Shown here in pieces: positions 59,076 through 64,000 of a stretch of DNA of 64,000 nt (the first letter of the stretch is position 1; the number at the start of each line of letters is the position of its first letter). This stretch comes from Toxotes chatareus (taxonomy: Eukaryota > Chordata > Actinopteri > Toxotidae): positions 5,781,177 through 5,845,176 of the forward strand of contig CM028898.1 of NCBI GenBank assembly GCA_016801885.1, given 5' to 3'. The notes under the pieces were generated by a model. The model made no database searches. It saw nothing but the letters and a program-made list of their open reading frames with translations, and was not told the origin of the DNA. A program made the position numbers and the translations under genes.

Positions 59076-60305
59076 GCTTAATTTCTGTATAAGACTTAGT
59101 TTTTTTCATTTTCATTCTGTGCCTGAATTGAAATGGTTTGTCACTGTCATGGTGTCCTGCCAGTCGTCATGACAATGAGGGCAAGGAGGAGACCAATCTG
59201 TCGAGACGATACCTGGAGAAATCTATTGAATTGGCCTTGATGTGAAGCAGAGGCAAAGTCCTGCTGTGTCCAAAAAAACCCCCAAAAACAAAACTCATTG
59301 ACACTTAGACAAAAGACTCTCAGCAATACAGCACTGACACTCTTACACAAGTGTAATCAGTTGCCGGAGTCCTGATGCCAGCTTTTGGCCTGGTAAAAGC
59401 GTAAATTCCCAACCCCTTGCCAGAGCCAGCCTGCCAAAACACAATCCCATTAGCGTGACATCTCTAAAGTGCATTTTACTGGTTGGCACAATACATCCAA
59501 AATGTCAAGTCTCCTGTTGCTCTTGTAATAAACCTCTCAGTTGCCAACTGGCTGCTGTGCCTCGCGAGTCGCACACAGTTTCAGCACCAGCTGTGCAGCA
59601 TTAGTGTTTGCAGCAATATCTGTGTTTCACCAGCAGGGGTGTAACAAGCAATTATGGGCCCATGTGGAGGATGGTGACGCTCTGCCGCTTTTCTCACACC
59701 GTTATCATGAGCATTGATCCACAAGTTATGTCACCAGTCAGTAATGAGAACTTGTAGATTAGGCCAAACTATGCACTGATTGCTGTCACAACCGGTGGCC
59801 CCCAAAATCCAAAGCACCATTAGAAACACACCAAACTGACTCTTAGCAGTTCTTGTTTGCAGTGTAACCATGGACGTTCAGGCAGAACACTTTGAATACA
59901 CAGGAAAACTCCAGTAAACATGATTATTATGAGATTCACAGCTAGAAAGCTAGAAATTTCTAAGCCTGTTTGGCTGTTTATTGAGTGACTGAGTTATGAC
60001 CTAGAGAAGAAGGAGTGTGATTCTTCATGCAAACGCTTTGATAATCCCTACAGCCCAGACCGTCCCTTCTTGAGACAAACCCTGAGTGTTTGCCTTGACA
60101 CAATCATAACACTGAATCTCCAGCAGTTTCACGGCCTCCATCTTGGAGTGTCTGCCTCTCCTCCAGAGCTCGCTGATAGAGGCATCGGCACTTGAGCTGA
60201 TTTCCAGCCAATGGATGGCCTCGATCTGACGGTGGTCAGTGCATGCCGGCTGGAGTGGACCGGAGGGCGGCGCGCTTCCAACAATGGCCTGGAGGAAAGC
60301 CAAGC

Positions 60306-60361
60306 GTTGCCACGGTGACAGAGCTGCGAAGAAAATCTCTTTGTATTGTTACCAAGGCAAC
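60306..60361. promoter_or_regulatory. Tandem RFX X-box-like palindromes
   Basis: GTTACCAAGGCAAC at 60348-60361 fits the X-box consensus GTNRCC-N(0-3)-RGYAAC exactly. GTTGCCACGGTGAC at 60306-60319 fits with one mismatch. The sites are 42 bp apart start to start, about four helical turns, so they would sit on one DNA face. A SOX-type ACAATGG lies at 60281-60287. The neighbourhood (60050-60380) is GC- and CpG-richer than its surroundings. RFX proteins bind such sites in ciliary gene promoters and neural enhancers; what this pair controls is unknown. Confidence 0.5.
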
Positions 60362-60918
60362 AACTGTGGATAGGTGGGGAGGAAGGGAGGGAAGGATGGA
60401 TGGATGGAGAGAGGAGAGAGTTGGCAAGGGGAAGAGGAAAAAAGAGACAGAGAGATTGGGCAAAAAAGGGAGAGTAGAAATTACAGGATGAGGTGAAAGG
60501 AAGGAGAGAGGAGGGTGATTTGTTGTCTGAGGCGCAGAGAGATGAGCCCAGGCTTTATTATTCCCTCCATCTCTGTCTTGTTTATGCTGGATGATTCTCG
60601 ACTGCGTGGGAGAATTTACAGTTTGCTGTAACCTCATCCCAAACAAAGTTACTCAGCAGATTCTTTTGAGTCAGATGGATGCAGCAGCTCGTTTCTGGGA
60701 AGGCAGCTGCTCACACAGGACGCAATAAGTCAATGGTTCCTTTCGTCCTTTTGTCTCCAGGCTGGGTAGTGTTGAGAGCTCTGCAACAGCAATCCCCCAT
60801 ATTTCTATATCTGCCTTTCTCTACCTCTCTCTTACACCCCTCTTTCTGTTCTTCCTCTCCCTCTTTCTCCTCTCCATCATCTTTTTTTCTCTCTCTCCTC
60901 CTTCTGTCTCTATCTTGC

Positions 60919-60942
60919 TTTTTTTTTTTTTTTTTTTTTTTT
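60919..60942. repeat. T24 homopolymer ending a pyrimidine-rich tract
   Basis: About 150 bases of C/T-rich sequence (60790-60918) end in an uninterrupted run of 24 T. On the minus strand this reads as a poly-A followed by purine-rich sequence, but no retroposon body was recognised. Confidence 0.8.
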
Positions 60943-62045
60943 AAACTCTGGAGCTGAGAACTGAATCCATGATTTTTTTTTTGGAATTGTGACTTCAGAA
61001 CATTTGCTGGAGTCATTTTGATAACTTTTGAACTGCATTGCTCCGGGGCTTCACTAATTCCCACTGTGTTTGAATTGACTGCATAAATCTAGCAGGGAAG
61101 ACTAACACTGTGGAAGGCTTTCTTCTCAGCATTTCTGGATTTAGCATATGAGAGTGTGAATGTGTGTGAGACCAAAAAAAAAAAAAACAACACTCATCTA
61201 AGTGGCTCCGTCGTAGCTCTATCTACACTATAATAAATATAATGAATAATGGAATAATTTCACTTTCTTATACGGCCAGAGAAGTGTAAGTTGACAGAAG
61301 GACTTGACAGAGAGAGGATGAATGACTTTATTTCAATATGCTCTTGGTTACATTTGGGTTATGTATGCAGATTTATGCAACCCTCCCGTTTTCAGGCTGC
61401 TTGTTACTCAAAGCAACTGGAAATTTCTCATCAGTTTCCCCCCCAATTCTACACTTCACAAGCAGCCCCACACATTCTAATGTGCGTGAGGGAGGGAGAT
61501 TAGAGGGAAATTGAATCAAATCAAATCCCCTGAAATTGCACGGAGCTCAGTGGAAAGGTATCTGTTATCTAACGCCAGCATTGCATCTCATCTCATCTCT
61601 GCCGATTGCCTGGAGGCAGGCACTTGGTGAAGGGAGAGTGGAGGACTTTGGTTTAGTGCAGACTTTATGCTAAAAACTCCCAAGGTGGTGCAAATTTGGT
61701 CAGCCTTCACCTTGTGCACATGAAGAGTTTTGTGTATGTGTGTGGGTTTTTTTTTTTTTTTATTCGTGACAGGAAACGAGCACAGCAGGAAGGCAGAGGA
61801 AAGAGAAAGCTGCAAGCTCCGCCTTGGTCTTAATTGATATTCCAGCCGAGGAGTTGGAATATTCAAATGTCAGTAAGCTCTGTTATCTCACTTGGGAGTC
61901 GGCAGAGATTAGGGGATAGGTAAACGAGGGGCGCCGGGAGGTATCACACTGCTTAAACTCCTCGCATGCAAACACACAAGCAAACACACAAATTTGCACA
62001 TGTGCACTCATGCATACAGCATCACAAAAATACACTTTCAAATAC

Positions 62046-62047
<2 letters not shown>

Positions 62048-62107
<60 letters not shown>
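62048..62107. repeat. (AC)30 microsatellite
   Basis: Sixty bases of perfect AC repeat, among the longest uninterrupted arrays in the window and likely polymorphic. Confidence 0.95.
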
Positions 62108-62109
<2 letters not shown>

Positions 62110-63065
62110 CAGACAGGCAGTGCACCTCACTCCCACAGAGACTTCTTTTTCACATGCACAGGCTTTTCTAAGCTCTGTCAGAACATTTACTAAAACCAAC
62201 ACACGCACACACACTCACTTTGTCACTCAAAAATACACACACACACACATACATTTCACCTCTGTATTGTCATTGCATGTTTTGTGCTTGCAGGGAGCTT
62301 GGTGAGTGAAGGCTATTAGCTCAGCTGAATCTCTCCTGCTGTCTGGTGGGGCTCAACCACAAAGAAGGATCACAGTTTCAAATCAATATTGCTGGGGCCG
62401 GATCCTGACTGTTACACAGAGAAGAGTGTATATTAACCCTCAGCTAATACCAAATTATCAGTTTCTTCCTCTTCCCTTCCTGTGCACCACTGACAAAATG
62501 CATTCATCTGCCCTTTACACTAACCTTAACCATCACAACTAAATGCATAACCATACCCTTAACCTACTGCACGTCTAGTTTTTGGACCCCACGAATATGG
62601 TAAAACGACACCACACGTGAAGGAGTACAGGAATAAATAAGACTGTAAGTACTTTTTAAACTCCCAAGTATTTAATAATGAATGTCTATGTACCCTGTAA
62701 CACTAAGATTACAGTGAAAAGGGGGCAAACTTTATTTTACAGCTCACATCTCCCAGACTTAGACTGTTATAAGGAAGTTTTCTCACACATTTCCAGTGTT
62801 CTGTCCTATAGGTGTAGTACAGTGACACTAAAACGTGATGCAACCTTTTCTAAAAAAAAGTTTGCAAAAAGTAGTATCCATTCAGCATGTAGAATTGTAT
62901 TTTTATTCCTTATATACTAAATAATTATATTGTGATCTAAAGCGTTACCATTTTCTTCCCTCCTAATTTTTACCAAAATGAGCTGTTTTGTCAAAATTGC
63001 CTTGCACTGGGGACCAAAAACTGAAAGTGACTTTCATCAGTGCTTTGACACTCACACACTCACAC

Positions 63066-63067
<2 letters not shown>

Positions 63068-63102
<35 letters not shown>
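63068..63102. repeat. (AC)n microsatellite
   Basis: About 17 AC units preceded by interrupted CACACT sequence. Confidence 0.9.
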
Positions 63103-63104
<2 letters not shown>

Positions 63105-64000
63105 GGCCATTAGAGGCCCATTTTCTTGTGGAGGCCATGGAGCTGATCCAGAGAACAGCTGAGATATTTACATGGTTTTCCACTGAGACTAAATGCGACA
63201 ACAATTGAGGCACAATCACTTGCACATGCATATGCACTCATACGTGCACACGCACTCATTGTGTAAACGCTTCAGACCTCCTACTATTAATGTGCTACAA
63301 GAATCAATTGTTTATTCCACAGATAACACTGTTTCCTCTCTTTCTAGCTTGACTACAGGCAAAAGCTCACAAGTCAAAACAACACACACATAAACAAGTG
63401 TACACACCACTGATACTGTATGTATATAAAATCCTTTTATGAAAGCATGCAAATTTCCATTCAGCATGTAGTTATTAAATGCACGCCAGGAGCTACAATA
63501 GCACGATGCATTTACATGTATGTATAGTGGTATAGGTGGTTTCCACTTCCCCTTCTGCATATTTTAACATGCAGAAACAGGCACATTTATCAGCCCCAGG
63601 GGAGAATTGTATAAACAAAAGAAAGTTGTGGGGAGGTTGTGAAGTCATTTTAGCTTTAGTGGTGCTCATTTGATATTTCTCTTCTTCAGGTTCACCAGTA
63701 CCCACCAAAAAGATCATCAGGAAAATACTGAAAAGGCAGAAAGGAGATGGACTGGACACAATGCAGGCTCCTCTGTACAGAAAATTTCACAATCTGACAT
63801 ATTTTATTTCATTTTAGTCTCGCTATCCTGTTTACTCTGTATTTCTCGACCTCTACTAGAGTCTACTACCATAAGTTCACCTGTGTCAGTATTTTCAACC
63901 TAGTAAGAGTTCATCTTGCAAACCCTTGTGTCCCTCTTATAAAGGCAAAGACCTTGACGCAGCACCACTACCCACAGAGTCAGAGCTTCTTCTCTTCACT

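Larger units (their letters stand above)
49435..64000. other. Intergenic region downstream of shisa9
   Basis: No protein-coding or RNA gene was recognised on either strand. The region holds a dispersed repeat (52640-53057), a LINE fragment (53465-53735), an imperfect duplication (54402-54790), several microsatellites, a dispersed repeat copy (58923-59075) and a GC-rich motif-bearing segment around 60050-60380. 54050-54330, 55060-55260 and 59345-59700 are unique-looking, with mixed composition and homeodomain-like words, and may include conserved noncoding elements. 58380-58680 resembles repeat sequence but could not be classified. Confidence 0.55.

Noticed and set aside
59629..59640. CACCAGCAGGGG as a CTCF-like site
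   Set aside because: Only a partial match to the core consensus; too weak to call without ChIP or conservation.
60025..60303. 92-codon minus-strand open frame beside the X-box pair
   Set aside because: No recognisable domain and no clear splice signals; the GC-rich context is better explained by a regulatory element.
60711..61064. 117-codon minus-strand open frame with poly-Lys
   Set aside because: Product of the T24 run and the adjacent pyrimidine tract.
63690..63814. TTCTTCAG acceptor-like site followed by a 41-codon Lys/Arg-rich open stretch
   Set aside because: No donor, no homology recognised, and the frame ends in AT-rich sequence; consistent with chance, though an RNA-seq check would be cheap.
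1..64000. CRISPR arrays, tRNA, rRNA and known microRNAs
   Set aside because: Looked for characteristic repeats, cloverleaf B-box words and familiar miRNA seeds; none were convincing. The direct repeats seen are microsatellites or transposons.

Overview
This is a vertebrate nuclear window, almost certainly from a teleost and probably a percomorph. It has spliced exons with GT-AG introns, abundant CA/GT microsatellites, and several short interspersed DNA-transposon repeats of types common in fish. No prokaryotic operon, CRISPR array, rRNA or tRNA was seen.

The window holds one recognisable gene, on the + strand: a complete coding sequence for shisa9 (CKAMP44), a single-pass AMPA-receptor auxiliary protein. 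Four coding exons (613-1127, 1930-2036, 32071-32253, 40220-41124) join in frame through introns of phase 2, 1 and 1. They give 1710 nt, or 569 residues plus stop. The product has a signal peptide, one sequon, the Shisa cysteine domain, one transmembrane helix, the conserved tail blocks LNKYASLKAV and KRR, and a C-terminal EVTV PDZ ligand. It is longer than the mammalian protein (about 424 residues) because the tail carries a glutamine run, an eight-copy MTSMTP hexapeptide array, a glycine run and a His/Ser tract. Whether it is shisa9a or shisa9b cannot be decided here.

Layout: 1-612 is a CpG-containing 5' flank/5' UTR with many upstream AUGs; 1128-1929 is intron 1; 2037-32070 is a 30 kb intron 2; 32254-40219 is intron 3; 41125 to about 49434 is a probable very long 3' UTR; the rest is intergenic. 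Noncoding parts hold two non-autonomous hAT elements with intact 8-bp target duplications, three relatives of a TTAA-bounded inverted-repeat element, a decayed LINE reverse-transcriptase fragment, dispersed repeats, microsatellites and a few motif clusters that may be enhancers. The clearest of these is a pair of RFX X-box-like palindromes at 60306-60361.

I found no second protein-coding gene. The more novel material lies in the repeat-expanded tail of the fish Shisa9 protein, the uORF architecture at its start, and the noncoding motif clusters.
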